A stretch of 36,042 bases of DNA from an uncultured Caldisericota bacterium (GCA_903871855.1 CAIQIK010000046.1:1-36042), one strand, 5' to 3'; shown: positions 16,230-25,788, counted from the first letter of the stretch. Made by a program: numbers and translations. Notes: generated from the letters alone by a model not told the origin.

Positions 16230-16249
16230 GCTAGGGGGAGATCCCTAGC
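16230..16249 (-). terminator. Hairpin after uvrB
   Basis: GCTAGGG and CCCTAGC form a 7-bp stem with a 6-base loop, 12 bases past the uvrB stop. There is no T-run, so it may be a weak terminator or an mRNA-stabilising stem. Confidence 0.4.
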
Positions 16250-16261
16250 CCGAGGAAGCGG

Positions 16262-18307
16262 TCAGCGGCTCCTGTGCCTGCCCATGTGGGGCATGAGGCC
16301 CGGCGCCTGCGGTTTGGGAAGCTTCTCGCCGGTGAGCATCGCGCGCAGCTGGGTGATCTTGTCACGCAACTTGGCGGCTTCCTCAAACTCCAGCGACTCG
16401 GCATGCGCCAGCATCTCTTCGTTGAGCTGGATGACCAAAGCTTGCACCTCGGTGGGTGACATCCTCGCCAGCATCTCCTTGCCCAGTTTCTCTACCTCGT
16501 CCGGCTTGCGCCACGGCAGGTCGATGAGCTCCGAGATCGCCTTATGGATGGTCTGGGGCGTGATACCATGCTCTTCGTTGTATTTCAGCTGGTACTCCCG
16601 GCGCCGGCGCGATTCCGCCATGGCGCGGCTCATCGACCCTGTAACCTCGTCGGCGTACATGATGATAGTGCCGGACACGTTGCGGGCGGCCCTGCCCATG
16701 GTCTGCAGGAGAGACGTTTCGCTGCGCAGGAAGCCTTCTTTGTCGGCATCCAAGATGGCGACCAGGGAGACCTCTGGCAGGTCCAGACCTTCGCGCAGCA
16801 GGTTGATGCCGACCAGGACGTCGATGTCGCCCGAGCGCAGCTGCCGCAGGATGCGCACGCGTGCCAGAGCGTCCAAGTCGCTGTGCAGGTACTGCGCCTT
16901 GATGCCTTCCTGTTGGAGATAGTCCGCCAGCAGCTCCGAACTCTTCTTCGTCAGCGTCGTGACGAGCACGCGCTCCTGCTTCTCGACACGGCATCGTATC
17001 TCGCCGACCAGGTTGGGTACCTGATCCTTGCTGGGACGCACTTCGATGGCCGGGTCGACGAGGCCCGTAGGGCGCAGGAGCTGCTGTGCGACTTGCGCGG
17101 AGACCTGGTATTCATAGTCTGACGGCGTCGCGCTGACGAAGATGGCCTGTTGGACGTACCGCATAAACTCATCGAACGTGAGCGGGCGATTGTCGAGCGC
17201 CGACGGCAGGCGGAAACCGTAGTCGATGAGTGTTTGCTTGCGCTGACGGTCGCCGTTGAACATCCCGCGGATCTGCGGAACACTGATGTGCGACTCATCC
17301 ACGAAGAGCAGGAAGTCCTTGGGCAGAAAGCTCAGAAGCGTGTACGGCTCAGAACCTGGGGCGCGTCCACTGAAGTACCTGCTGTAGTTTTCGATGCCGG
17401 TGCAGTAGCCGGCCTCGCGCAGCATCTCGATGTCGTTCTTGGTGCGCTCCTCGATGCGCTGAGCCTCCACAAACTTGTTCAGCGACTTGAAGACGGCGAC
17501 GCGGTCTTCCATGTCCTTCTGAATGAGTGCAATATATTTCTCGATGCGTTCCGGGCTGGTCACGAACTGTGCGGCGGGGAAGAAGATGAATTCCTTGTAC
17601 TCCCTGGTGACCTGGCGCGAGCCCAGGTCGAACTCCTGGATCTTCTCGACCGTCCCGTCCAGCGACAGTCGGATACGGATGCCGGTCTCCGTCTCCTTTG
17701 GCATGACCTCCAGCGTCGACCCACGCACGCGGAATGAGCCACCTTTACCCACGTCCTCGACGCGTTCGTAGCGAAGCCCGATGAGTGAACGGGCGATGTC
17801 GTCGCGTTTCATGGTGGCGCCCTGCGTCACCGTCAGCAGTCCCTCCCGATACTCTTCGGGCGAATCCCAGCCGTAGATGCAGCTTACAGAACTGACGACG
17901 ATGACATCCTTACGCTCGACGAGAGAACGGATGGTCGAGTGCCGCAGGCGAGCAATATCCTCGTTGATGTCGGCGTCCTTCGCGATGTACAAGTCAATGG
18001 TGGGAACATACGCCTCGGGCTGATAGTAGTCATAGTAGCTGACAAAATACTCCACCGCGTTCTCGGGGAAGAAGGCTCTGAACTCACTGTACAGTTGTGC
18101 AGCAAGCGTCTTGTTGTGGCTCAACACAAGAACCGGGCGGTCGAACTCCTTGATGACGTTCGCCATCGTATACGTCTTGCCCGAACCGGTGACGCCGACC
18201 AGCGTCTGGAAGCGGTCTCCCTCCTGGATCCCGGCAATCAGCTTGCCGATGGCCTGCGGCTGATCCCCTGACGGTTCAAACGGTGCTTTCAGCTTGAAGA
18301 TACCCAA
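16262..18307 (-). CDS. uvrB: Excinuclease ABC subunit B (UvrB)
   Basis: A 681-residue nucleotide-excision-repair helicase-like protein. The Walker A motif is [10 protein letters not shown], the damage-probing beta-hairpin is [12 protein letters not shown], the DEAD-like motif is [10 protein letters not shown], and the C-terminal UVR motif that binds UvrC is [17 protein letters not shown]. The length is normal. The start is read as TTG at 18307, giving [17 protein letters not shown], which matches the family N-terminus; AGGGGGT lies 7 bases before it. Upstream in-frame codons run into the RAYT gene. The start codon lies in the stem of REP-like copy C, 11 bases after the RAYT stop, so translation may be affected by the hairpin. 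Confidence 0.95.
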   Translation of the reverse strand: MGIFKLKAPFEPSGDQPQAIGKLIAGIQEGDRFQTLVGVTGSGKTYTMANVIKEFDRPVLVLSHNKTLAAQLYSEFRAFFPENAVEYFVSYYDYYQPEAYVPTIDLYIAKDADINEDIARLRHSTIRSLVERKDVIVVSSVSCIYGWDSPEEYREGLLTVTQGATMKRDDIARSLIGLRYERVEDVGKGGSFRVRGSTLEVMPKETETGIRIRLSLDGTVEKIQEFDLGSRQVTREYKEFIFFPAAQFVTSPERIEKYIALIQKDMEDRVAVFKSLNKFVEAQRIEERTKNDIEMLREAGYCTGIENYSRYFSGRAPGSEPYTLLSFLPKDFLLFVDESHISVPQIRGMFNGDRQRKQTLIDYGFRLPSALDNRPLTFDEFMRYVQQAIFVSATPSDYEYQVSAQVAQQLLRPTGLVDPAIEVRPSKDQVPNLVGEIRCRVEKQERVLVTTLTKKSSELLADYLQQEGIKAQYLHSDLDALARVRILRQLRSGDIDVLVGINLLREGLDLPEVSLVAILDADKEGFLRSETSLLQTMGRAARNVSGTIIMYADEVTGSMSRAMAESRRRREYQLKYNEEHGITPQTIHKAISELIDLPWRKPDEVEKLGKEMLARMSPTEVQALVIQLNEEMLAHAESLEFEEAAKLRDKITQLRAMLTGEKLPKPQAPGLMPHMGRHRSR

Positions 18308-18349
18308 TTGTGAACCCCCTATGTACCAGGTACAACGGTCTTCACATTC
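18306..18349 (-). repeat. REP-like hairpin, copy C
   Basis: On the minus strand this element has TGTGAA...TTCACA outer arms and the inner palindrome GTACCTGGTAC, with TTGTACCTGGTAC identical to copy B. It covers the RAYT stop codon and touches the uvrB start codon. It is inverted relative to copy B at the other side of the RAYT gene. Confidence 0.7.
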
Positions 18350-18945
18350 TTGCGGGCGTTGCGACGCTGCTTCTCCAGGTTTGCTGGACGCGGTTTGCCA
18401 ATGCACTCCCGGACATACGACAGAAATGGACCGTTCGGATCCCCTGGGCCACCACGGAAATCAACCGGCAACCAGTCCATGTCGAGCCATGAAGGCGATG
18501 GGACAAGTCCAGACATAGCGACGCAACTCGACCAGCGCCACTCTTCTGGAGAACGCACCAGCTGGGCCCGCACCGGATTGAGGAGCAGGTAGCTTGCTGC
18601 ATCGATCAGGTAGTTGTCGTTGAGCACGGGCGCCGACCAGTAGCGGTCCTGAAACACGTGGCCCGAATGCTCGTATCTCCAGTTGTACCGTCTCGTATAC
18701 TGCAGGTCCAGCTCTCTCATCCCCTCGGACAGATTCGGCCTGGGTGTCTCCAGCAACACATGGTAGTGGTTGCCCATCAGGCAATACGTATAAATGCGCC
18801 AACCAAACTCCGAGACGACGTCGCTCATGATGCCCAGGAAGGCTTTCCAATCAGCTTCCTCCCGGTAGATCATCTCCTGGCCGTTGCCCCGGTTGGTCAC
18901 GTGATACACGGCTCCCCCATATTCGATGCGTGGTGCTCTTCCCAT
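18319..18945 (-). CDS. REP-associated tyrosine transposase (RAYT, Y1 family)
   Basis: A 208-residue single-strand transposase of the TnpA_REP/Y1 type. It shows the HUH metal motif in YCLMGNHYHVLLETP, the family motif AVYHVTNRGNG near the N-terminus, and the C-terminal block SAPVLNDNYLIDAASYLLLNPVRA typical of RAYTs. These enzymes cut and join REP hairpins and are thought to spread them. The ATG at 18945 follows GAGGAGG; the upstream Met (18975) is less likely. The last nine codons lie in hairpin C, and hairpin B lies 32 bp upstream of the start in inverted orientation. Confidence 0.92.
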   Translation of the reverse strand: MGRAPRIEYGGAVYHVTNRGNGQEMIYREEADWKAFLGIMSDVVSEFGWRIYTYCLMGNHYHVLLETPRPNLSEGMRELDLQYTRRYNWRYEHSGHVFQDRYWSAPVLNDNYLIDAASYLLLNPVRAQLVRSPEEWRWSSCVAMSGLVPSPSWLDMDWLPVDFRGGPGDPNGPFLSYVRECIGKPRPANLEKQRRNARKNVKTVVPGT

Positions 18946-18976
18946 TTCACATGCCTCCTCGGCGCAGCGATCCATT

Positions 18977-19019
18977 GATTGTGAATGTCATTGTACCTGG
19001 TACCAAAGGAGTCACAATT
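18977..19019 (+). repeat. REP-like hairpin, copy B
   Basis: A 43-bp element with ATTGTGA/TCACAAT outer arms and an inner GTACC-T-GGTAC palindrome. It is near-identical in its core to copy C and matches copy A at 34 of 43 positions. Its right arm contains the stop codon of the MBL hydrolase gene. Confidence 0.75.
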
Positions 19020-19887
19020 CGCGGGACCATCCCAAAAGGACGCCTGCAGGGGCTGGGCCGCCGCATTCAAGGAAGGCCTGCTCGACATTCATGACATGCG
19101 ATTCGGCGTTGTCGACCAGGTTGCGAAACACCATGTCGGCACACGCCGCCACGGCTGCTTGGACGCTGCCGCCCGTGAGGACAACTGCTTCGACCCGTGT
19201 GCGCAGTTCGGACAGATAGGATCGGTCTGCGTCGATGCGGCGCCTGATTTCGTCGCGGTCGCGCGTTGGACTCCCATGGCCGGGAATCAGGAAGCGGATC
19301 TCCATCCCGGCGAACATGCCGAGTGTCCGCTCGAACGCATCGAGCCGGTCACTCACGAACGGGATCTCGAGGTCGCTCAGGAGGTCTCCGGCCCACAGGA
19401 ACGCGGCGTCGGCGTCATACACCGAGAGGTGGTCGCGCGCATGTCCAGGTGTATGAACCAGCTGGACATGGATGCCGCCGATCGTGAGCCCCATGATGCG
19501 GTCGACGGTCTGATCGGGCATGGGTGGATCGAACGGGATAGCAGGTACAACGCCTTCGGCCTCTTTGTAGCGCTGTATCGAACGCCGCGTCCGCTTCAGG
19601 TCAAGGGCGGTCTGAGCGATGTACGCCTGGTGCGTCACAACACGCGCACCAGCAAACCGCGCTGCTCCCAGGCAGTGGTCCCAGTGGTGATGCGTGATCA
19701 CGACCGTTTCAACCGTGAGCCTCTGTTCCCCGCAGAACGCGGCAATGTCCTCCACCTCGTCTGGTAGGAGTGCCGGGTCAATGAGCGCGGCATGCCCGGT
19801 GTCGTGCAGGATGCCCGTGTTCATAGCATACCCACGACACTTCGCCGTCCAGAGGTGAGGCGTCAATGCCTCGAAGTGCAGGCTCAT
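19012..19887 (-). CDS. MBL-fold metallo-hydrolase
   Basis: A 291-residue metallo-beta-lactamase-fold enzyme. The metal motif is THHHWDH (His66, His68, Asp70, His71), followed by HTPGHARDH, WAGDLL and IPGHGSP, which complete the two-metal site. The C-terminal 80 residues are helical, as in glyoxalase II-like or thioesterase-like members. The substrate is not evident. The ATG at 19887 is one base from the stop of the hemolysin III gene, so the genes are co-transcribed. The stop codon falls in REP-like copy B, so the last residues may come from repeat sequence. Confidence 0.85.
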   Translation of the reverse strand: MSLHFEALTPHLWTAKCRGYAMNTGILHDTGHAALIDPALLPDEVEDIAAFCGEQRLTVETVVITHHHWDHCLGAARFAGARVVTHQAYIAQTALDLKRTRRSIQRYKEAEGVVPAIPFDPPMPDQTVDRIMGLTIGGIHVQLVHTPGHARDHLSVYDADAAFLWAGDLLSDLEIPFVSDRLDAFERTLGMFAGMEIRFLIPGHGSPTRDRDEIRRRIDADRSYLSELRTRVEAVVLTGGSVQAAVAACADMVFRNLVDNAESHVMNVEQAFLECGGPAPAGVLLGWSREL

Positions 19888-19888
19888 G

Positions 19889-20548
19889 TCAGAGGACCTT
19901 CACCAGCGGCAGCACGTAGCGCCAGACCAGGATGACGAAGCCTGCACTGCCGGCGAGCACGAACAGGTGCCAGATTTCGTGGAAGCCCACGACGCCGGGC
20001 CAGGGATTCGGCCACTTGATCGCGTACAGCACTGCCCCGGCGCTGTAAGCACAGCCTGAGGCCAGCATCCAGGTGATGCCACCCCACCCGATAGCATGCT
20101 GAAGCGGTATCATCGCCCACACGGCAACCCACCCGAGCGCGACGTAAAGGCCGGCCTTGAGGCCCCGGGGGGCGTCGAGCCAGAAGACGTCGGTGAGGAT
20201 AACGGCTCCGGCCAGTCCCCATACGGCCCAGCACAGTGACGTGCCCACTCTGCCCCGCAGTGCAATGAGACAGATGGGCGTGTAGGTGCCGGCAATGAGG
20301 ATGGAGATACTGACGTGATCGAGCCTGCGCAGCATAACCTGGACCCTTGGACTGACATCCAGCAGATGGTACCAGGCACTCGAGGAGTACAGAAGGACCA
20401 TGCTGAGGCCATACACGAGGAAGGGGATGCCCGCCCCGCTGCCACCGCGGATAACAGCCGTCCTGACGAACAGCACCGTGACGATGATAGCGGCCACGCC
20501 TCCGAGCAGATGCGAAATACCGTTAAAAGGTTCCTTGAACTTGACCAC
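19889..20548 (-). CDS. Hemolysin III / PAQR-family membrane protein
   Basis: A 219-residue protein with seven membrane segments. The family's metal-site residues are visible: SSSAWYH after helix 2, LDHVSI, and the late FHEIWHLFV. Bacterial members (YqfA/HlyIII) are likely membrane hydrolases or homeostasis factors, and haemolysis is not their proven role. The start is GTG at 20548 with TAGGAG before it, overlapping the stop of the upstream large gene. Confidence 0.88.
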   Translation of the reverse strand: MVKFKEPFNGISHLLGGVAAIIVTVLFVRTAVIRGGSGAGIPFLVYGLSMVLLYSSSAWYHLLDVSPRVQVMLRRLDHVSISILIAGTYTPICLIALRGRVGTSLCWAVWGLAGAVILTDVFWLDAPRGLKAGLYVALGWVAVWAMIPLQHAIGWGGITWMLASGCAYSAGAVLYAIKWPNPWPGVVGFHEIWHLFVLAGSAGFVILVWRYVLPLVKVL

Positions 20549-20557
20549 GGGTGTCTC

Positions 20558-23500
20558 CTAGGCTGGTTTGATGAGGGTGACAGTAACGGTACGCAGTGTT
20601 GCGTCGTACAGGATCTCCGCGCCGAAGGTCTCGCTGATGAAGCGGAGGGGAAGCATGGTCCTTCCGCCGCTGATGCGCGGCGCCACCTTCGGGTTGGCCG
20701 GATCAATGAACACGTCGATGCCATCGACCCGTGCCGTCGGCTTGCCGATCCACAGCTCGACCTTCTTGCTGCCGATGAGCGTGACTTTCTGCTCCTTGGC
20801 GTTCCAGAGGACCTGTGCCCCGAGAGGAGTGGCGATGTAGCGGACAGGAAGGATCGTCCGCCCATTCTCGATCACGGGAGCAGTCTCCATGGGGACAGTT
20901 ATACCATTCATGACAACCGTAGGCTTGTCGAGGGTGAAGACGAGGGTCACCTTGGTGATGGGGTTGGAGATGATGATAGGCTGAGCGCTGGCAGGTCCCA
21001 CGGGGTTGCTCACGTTTCCCCGGGTGTCCTCGCACATGGCCCAGTAGTAGTAGGTCGTCCGCTCGAGCGGGCCGCGGTCGACGAATTGCGTTGCATCGGG
21101 TTTGGCTTCTCCCACCAGTTCGGCCGTCTCGAGGTCGGCCGTCCCCTGCCTGCGGTAGATGTCGTAGTGTGCGACGGGGTAGGTACCTGCCACTCCTGGC
21201 AACCACGTGATACAGACTTGGCCCTGTTCTCCGGTCGCAGTAAGAGAACTTGGATCGCCCGGGGGGGCAAAGCGTGGACTGATGTCGACGGCACACCCAC
21301 CCGTAGTCACACGGACGGGGGCGCCGCCGAGAGAGACGGTTCCACGCAGGTTCACTCCGGTTTTATCGGTTGGAGCCACGGCCTTGAATCGCAGGGACGC
21401 CAGGATAGTCTCGCCGCCAGACAGTCCTGTGACGTCGCTCTGGATGCGCAGGATACCAGGCTCGACAGAAGGTCCGACGGGAGTCGTCAGCGACGGCGAC
21501 GCCTCAGCACCTTCCAGGGCAACGAGTGCGGTGTCCCAGGCCACCGTGAGGTCCACGTGGTCGAACAGCATCTGCAGGTTGCGCGCCATCAGGTCGAGGG
21601 CAAACTCATCACCCTCACCGACGCGCATGCTCTGCGGCGACAGGATGAATCCGATGGTGGGTATCGCCGCAAACCCGGCCTTGACGGGAACAATCACCGC
21701 CGTGCTGCCCATGGTGAATGTGATTGTACCAGTGTTGTTGGCATTGGGATCGACCCAGCGTGCATCGATGCCGACCGTGAACATCTGACTGCCGTTAAAG
21801 ATGAGAGGGCTGACCCGGATCCAGTTGGCCGATGTCGAAACGACCCCCTGGACCGAAGCCGATCCACTCACCTGAACCATGAGCTGACCAGTTACGCCGA
21901 CTCCTGCCTTCAGCACACCAAAGTCAAGGTTGACCGGCGAGAGGATCATGACGATAGGGACCGGTGTCACCGGCGCCAGGGTTGGCGCGACAAGAGTCAC
22001 AGGAGCCGCAGATGTGTCCACGCCTGTCTCGAACGGCATCGAGCTCGCTTCGGTCATCCTCACGGCGTGCACACCCGGCACGGTCTGGACTGCGCATGGC
22101 GTCACCACGGGCTGCACCACACCGTCGATCGATACGGCGGCCCCGAGTGGAGAAGAATCGACGATGAGCATGCCGGGCTGGTCCACGGGCAAGACCTGCA
22201 GAAGGTGCGTCACGGCGGCAAAGGGCACTGTACCCGCGACCCCTGGTGTTGCAGATACGCCAGCGGTGAAGGTCACAGTCAGCTGGTACTGCCCCGGCTG
22301 GAGCAGGCCTGCCGCCGTCCTCCCCACGAAGTAGCGAAGATCTCCTGTCTGTTCGTCGGGCAGCTCAAGTGACACAATGCCCACCGGCATGCCGTAACGG
22401 CTTGCAACCAAGGCGGAGCTGTCGACCAAGTTACCTTGCATGTCACGCAGTTCGAGGCTGGGTGTGACGATCATGGACTGAGTACCGGAAACCTGAATGG
22501 GCACGTCGAGCACGCTGCCCAGGGTGACACTGTCCGGGCACATCGCGGCCGCAGTGACGTCCGCGACGATCGCCTGGGACTGCCATGCTGCGCCAAACAC
22601 CGCACCGTTCCTACGCATGGTCAGCGACATGCTCAAGGCTCCAACCGGCAGGGCAGGCGGCAACGTGAATGTAAGAGCGACGGTACCCCCGGGCAGAACC
22701 GGCTGGGTGGGCAACTGACCCTGCAACAGCGCAACGGCGGGGTCTCCTACAGTGAGAAACGCATCGTATGTGGCATCCCATGTCGTTGTACCGACGTTCT
22801 GGACCAGGAACCCGATAGTCGACGGCACGCTTGTCGAGAAGACTGCGCCGGTCGAACTCTCCAGCACCCGGAAGTTGTCCCCCTGGTTAAACCCTCCATA
22901 CAGGTCACCGTAGTGGACAGGCTGCGGCGTCGGGATCCATACAGGTGGGTCGGCGATGATGAAAGGATCGGGTATTGTTACCACGACCGGCGGCCACAGG
23001 GGTTGTCCGTCACTGCCGAGGACCTGCCGGGCCATCAGGGCAAGAATATGGTCCTGATAGTGCCTGCCGCCGGGTGTGTTGGGATTGTTGGTGGACGAGA
23101 AACCGTTGTAGGCCCAGATGGCATAGTACCAGTTTTCAAGGACGTTCCGGTCACGGTCGCCGATGCCGGGTGCCACCTTCCACTTGCCGTCGAGTATTTT
23201 GGCTCCGGTCTCGATGTTGTAATCGATGTCGTTCATGAGACGGTCAACATCGCTGCGCCCCGACGTGTTGATCTGCATGATGCCCACATCCTGTGAGGTA
23301 GCATTCGACCCGACGACTGTGTTGCCGTTCGCATCGAACTGACGCCACCCCGATTCCTGATAGGCAATAGCCATGAGGATGGCAGAAGGCACGTTGTAGC
23401 GCAGGGCTGCATCCTTGAGATGTGCACGAATGTAGGTGTCGGGAGGGTTCATCCCGCCCGCGGAGACTGCCACAGGCGCAGCGGGGACAAGAAGCGCAAC

Positions 23501-23572
23501 GATCAGGACAAGGATGGTCGAGCGATTCAATAGACATGTCTTCTTCAAGTCTGCGTGCACCTCATTCCTCAA
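20558..23572 (-). CDS. Large secreted lytic-transglycosylase mosaic protein
   Basis: A protein of about 1,000 residues. After a signal peptide (to about 38) comes a lytic-transglycosylase domain (about 48-185) with the likely catalytic Glu73 in AIAYQESGW and DVGIMQIN. Next are beta-rich modules, a PEGA-like module (about 455-500, SSPLGAAVSIDG), a cohesin-like module (about 635-750), an Fn3-like module (about 760-850) and a C-terminal CuAO_N1 domain (about 870-1004, with GRTILPVR and GRTMLPLR). It probably cuts peptidoglycan and binds the envelope. The start is uncertain: TTG 23572, GTG 23560, or TTG 23548 (which gives MKKTCLLNR and has GAGGT upstream). Similar CuAO_N1 domains occur in two other exported proteins here. 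Confidence 0.82.
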   Translation of the reverse strand: MRNEVHADLKKTCLLNRSTILVLIVALLVPAAPVAVSAGGMNPPDTYIRAHLKDAALRYNVPSAILMAIAYQESGWRQFDANGNTVVGSNATSQDVGIMQINTSGRSDVDRLMNDIDYNIETGAKILDGKWKVAPGIGDRDRNVLENWYYAIWAYNGFSSTNNPNTPGGRHYQDHILALMARQVLGSDGQPLWPPVVVTIPDPFIIADPPVWIPTPQPVHYGDLYGGFNQGDNFRVLESSTGAVFSTSVPSTIGFLVQNVGTTTWDATYDAFLTVGDPAVALLQGQLPTQPVLPGGTVALTFTLPPALPVGALSMSLTMRRNGAVFGAAWQSQAIVADVTAAAMCPDSVTLGSVLDVPIQVSGTQSMIVTPSLELRDMQGNLVDSSALVASRYGMPVGIVSLELPDEQTGDLRYFVGRTAAGLLQPGQYQLTVTFTAGVSATPGVAGTVPFAAVTHLLQVLPVDQPGMLIVDSSPLGAAVSIDGVVQPVVTPCAVQTVPGVHAVRMTEASSMPFETGVDTSAAPVTLVAPTLAPVTPVPIVMILSPVNLDFGVLKAGVGVTGQLMVQVSGSASVQGVVSTSANWIRVSPLIFNGSQMFTVGIDARWVDPNANNTGTITFTMGSTAVIVPVKAGFAAIPTIGFILSPQSMRVGEGDEFALDLMARNLQMLFDHVDLTVAWDTALVALEGAEASPSLTTPVGPSVEPGILRIQSDVTGLSGGETILASLRFKAVAPTDKTGVNLRGTVSLGGAPVRVTTGGCAVDISPRFAPPGDPSSLTATGEQGQVCITWLPGVAGTYPVAHYDIYRRQGTADLETAELVGEAKPDATQFVDRGPLERTTYYYWAMCEDTRGNVSNPVGPASAQPIIISNPITKVTLVFTLDKPTVVMNGITVPMETAPVIENGRTILPVRYIATPLGAQVLWNAKEQKVTLIGSKKVELWIGKPTARVDGIDVFIDPANPKVAPRISGGRTMLPLRFISETFGAEILYDATLRTVTVTLIKPA

Positions 23573-23706
23573 AATTGGACTCGTTCAGCGTTGCTGTGAT
23601 GTGGCCGAGAAGCACACGGAAGACCGTCACGATCTTCCGCGCTTACGCTCCAGCCAAAGGCACCGCTCTGTCAAAAAGATGTTACAACAATGGGGGCTGT
23701 CCCATG

Positions 23707-24255
23707 TTACAGGAAGCGGGCGCCTGCCGCCTCCATGGCGCCTTGGGCACGCTGTCCGTCGCCAGGATGGACCTCCACAGCAGCAATACCGTTTCGGATG
23801 ACTGTGACGCCAAACCCGAGGCGAAGTGCATCGAGCACGGTCTGCAGAACGCAGTAGTCGGTCGCGAGACCGCAGACGTACAGCGTCTCGATGCCATGGC
23901 CGCGGAGCCAGCTTTCGAGATTCTCGCTGGTGGCTTCGAATGCACTGTAGCCGTCGTCGGCGTCGCCCGTCCCCTTGTCCAGGACCAGCAGGAAGCGCCA
24001 GGTGTCCAGCCCGGCTCTGAACTGCGCGCCGTACGTGCCTGCAACACAGTGGGGAGGCCACTTGTTGAAATGGACGCTGTTTGCAGGGTGCCAGTCGCGG
24101 GAGGCAATAACGGTAGCAAACCGCGGCATCCATGCATTGATGACCGGAATGACAGCGTCCCCACCGGCCACGGCCAAGGCGCCGCCGGGGCAGAAGTCAT
24201 TCTGGACGTCGACGACGAGCAGGGCCGTATCTGAACCGAAGCATTCCTGGCTCAT
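23707..24255 (-). CDS. pncA: Nicotinamidase PncA
   Basis: A 182-residue amidohydrolase of the isochorismatase fold that turns nicotinamide into nicotinate. The catalytic triad is Asp16 (VVDVQNDFCPGGAL), Lys94 (VLDKGT) and Cys135 (ATDYCV). The metal ligands are likely Asp54 and His56 (SRDWHP), His62 and His69 (WPPHCV). Its ATG overlaps the pncB stop (ATGA), so the two salvage enzymes are co-translated. Confidence 0.93.
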   Translation of the reverse strand: MSQECFGSDTALLVVDVQNDFCPGGALAVAGGDAVIPVINAWMPRFATVIASRDWHPANSVHFNKWPPHCVAGTYGAQFRAGLDTWRFLLVLDKGTGDADDGYSAFEATSENLESWLRGHGIETLYVCGLATDYCVLQTVLDALRLGFGVTVIRNGIAAVEVHPGDGQRAQGAMEAAGARFL

Positions 24256-25685
24256 GATGACCGATCCTCGATCAAGCTGCGACGGAGGTCGAACAACTCA
24301 CGGCTCACGCCGACGTGATAGGCGTGTGGGTTGGCAAGACGCTTGTGTTCGCCGTACAGCAGGGAGAACCGCTGGGCGCCCCATTCCCTGGTCTCGAGAA
24401 GCGTGGGGAACGTGTACACGAGTTCGCCGTTCCTGACGATCTCCTTGCGAATCTTCTCGCGCTTCAGCCCTGCCACCTCGGTCTTCTTGTAGTCGAAGTC
24501 CGGGTGCATGAGGACGGCCGGTTCGTTGTCGCCCCGTGCCAGACACAGGCCGTCAAGCAGCCAGAGGCCGTCTCCCGCATCATAGTATCGGTACAATTCC
24601 TTCTCACCCGGGATGTTAATCTTGGCCGGATTTTCGGAGATCTTGATGATCGGCTTCCCTTTGAGCTGGACCATCTTGTAGACACCGTCCAGCGCGCTGT
24701 CATTGTAGCCCGTCACCAGGCGCGTCCCGACACCGAACGTGTCGATGGGAGCGCCCTGGTCCAGGAGCGACTCGATGACATATTCGTCGAGCTGGTTACT
24801 GACCGTGATCTTTACGTGCCCCAGCCCATTTTCGTCAAGCACGGCTCGCACCTTCTTGCTGAGGTACGCGAGGTCACCGGAGTCCAGCCGCACACCCCGG
24901 AGGTGGTGACCCTGTTCTTCCAACTCCCTGCCGACGATGACGGCGTTGGGCAGTCCCTTCCTCAAGGTATCGTACGTGTCAAGGAGCAGGACTGAGTCGT
25001 CCGGATGCATCTGTGCGTAGGCACGGAACGCCTCCAGCTCCGAGTCGAAGCTCTGGACCCAGCTGTGGGCAACGGTCCCGCCCACAGGCACGTTCTCCTC
25101 GAACGCCAGCAGGACGTTGGATGTCGAAGCAACGCCACCCACGAAACACGCCCGGCTGGCGCCCATGCCCCCGTCGCCCTGCGCGCGCCTGAGACCGAAG
25201 TCAGTGACGATCCTCCCCCCGGCCGCACACACCATGCGACGAGCCTTGGTGGCGACGAGCGTCTGGAAGTTCACCATGCTGAGGATGAGGCCTTCCAGGA
25301 GCTGCGTCTCGATGAGTGGACCTTTGACGCTGATGATGGGTTCGCCCGGGAAGACGACCTCGCCTTCGGGCACGGCCGTGATGTCGCCGGTAAACCGTGT
25401 CTTCTCGAGCACCTGGAGGAAGTCGTCCCTGTACCCGAGCGAGCTCAGGTAGCCTAGTTCCTCCGACGTGAAACGCATGCCAAGTACATATTCAACGGCG
25501 TCGCGCAGGCCCGCCGCGATGGCATATCCTCCTCCGTAGGGATTTTCACGATAGAAGATGTCGAACACGGCCTCGTCCCGCCCCTTGCCCGACAGATAGT
25601 AGCCCTGTGTCATGGAATACTCGTAGTAGTCCGTATAGAGTGGCGAGTATCTGCGGTGATACGCCTGTCCACGTCGTTCATCCAT
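24252..25685 (-). CDS. pncB: Nicotinate phosphoribosyltransferase PncB
   Basis: A 477-residue enzyme that makes nicotinate mononucleotide from nicotinate and PRPP. Family motifs seen are YTDYYEYSMTQGY near the N-terminus, DFGLRRAQGDGG, LDTYDT, LRGVRLDSGDL and FGVGTRLVTG. The ATG at 25685 stands 7 bases after AAAGGAG, better than the GTG at 25691 (one base away). With pncA it completes salvage of nicotinamide for NAD. Confidence 0.95.
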   Translation of the reverse strand: MDERRGQAYHRRYSPLYTDYYEYSMTQGYYLSGKGRDEAVFDIFYRENPYGGGYAIAAGLRDAVEYVLGMRFTSEELGYLSSLGYRDDFLQVLEKTRFTGDITAVPEGEVVFPGEPIISVKGPLIETQLLEGLILSMVNFQTLVATKARRMVCAAGGRIVTDFGLRRAQGDGGMGASRACFVGGVASTSNVLLAFEENVPVGGTVAHSWVQSFDSELEAFRAYAQMHPDDSVLLLDTYDTLRKGLPNAVIVGRELEEQGHHLRGVRLDSGDLAYLSKKVRAVLDENGLGHVKITVSNQLDEYVIESLLDQGAPIDTFGVGTRLVTGYNDSALDGVYKMVQLKGKPIIKISENPAKINIPGEKELYRYYDAGDGLWLLDGLCLARGDNEPAVLMHPDFDYKKTEVAGLKREKIRKEIVRNGELVYTFPTLLETREWGAQRFSLLYGEHKRLANPHAYHVGVSRELFDLRRSLIEDRSS

Positions 25686-25737
25686 GGTCACGCTCCTTTC
25701 AAGACACGATGCCGATGGCCTGGCACAATTCCTACCT

Positions 25738-25743
25738 AGTATA
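25738..25743 (-). promoter_or_regulatory. Possible -10 box of pncB-pncA
   Basis: TATACT on the minus strand, 52 bases before the pncB ATG. No convincing -35 box lies 16-18 bases further upstream. Confidence 0.35.
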
Positions 25744-25788
25744 GCCTCAATGTGTCCCTGCGACCACTATTCAGCATGAGTCCCGTCC

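Noticed and set aside
20315-22372. 685-codon plus-strand frame opposite the transglycosylase gene
   Set aside because: The His/Asp/Arg-rich composition is typical of antisense in high-GC DNA and no domain is visible, while the minus strand encodes a signal peptide and known modules.
23660-23700. TTGACA-like -35 box before the transglycosylase gene
   Set aside because: A good hexamer is present on the minus strand, but no -10 box lies at 16-18 bases.
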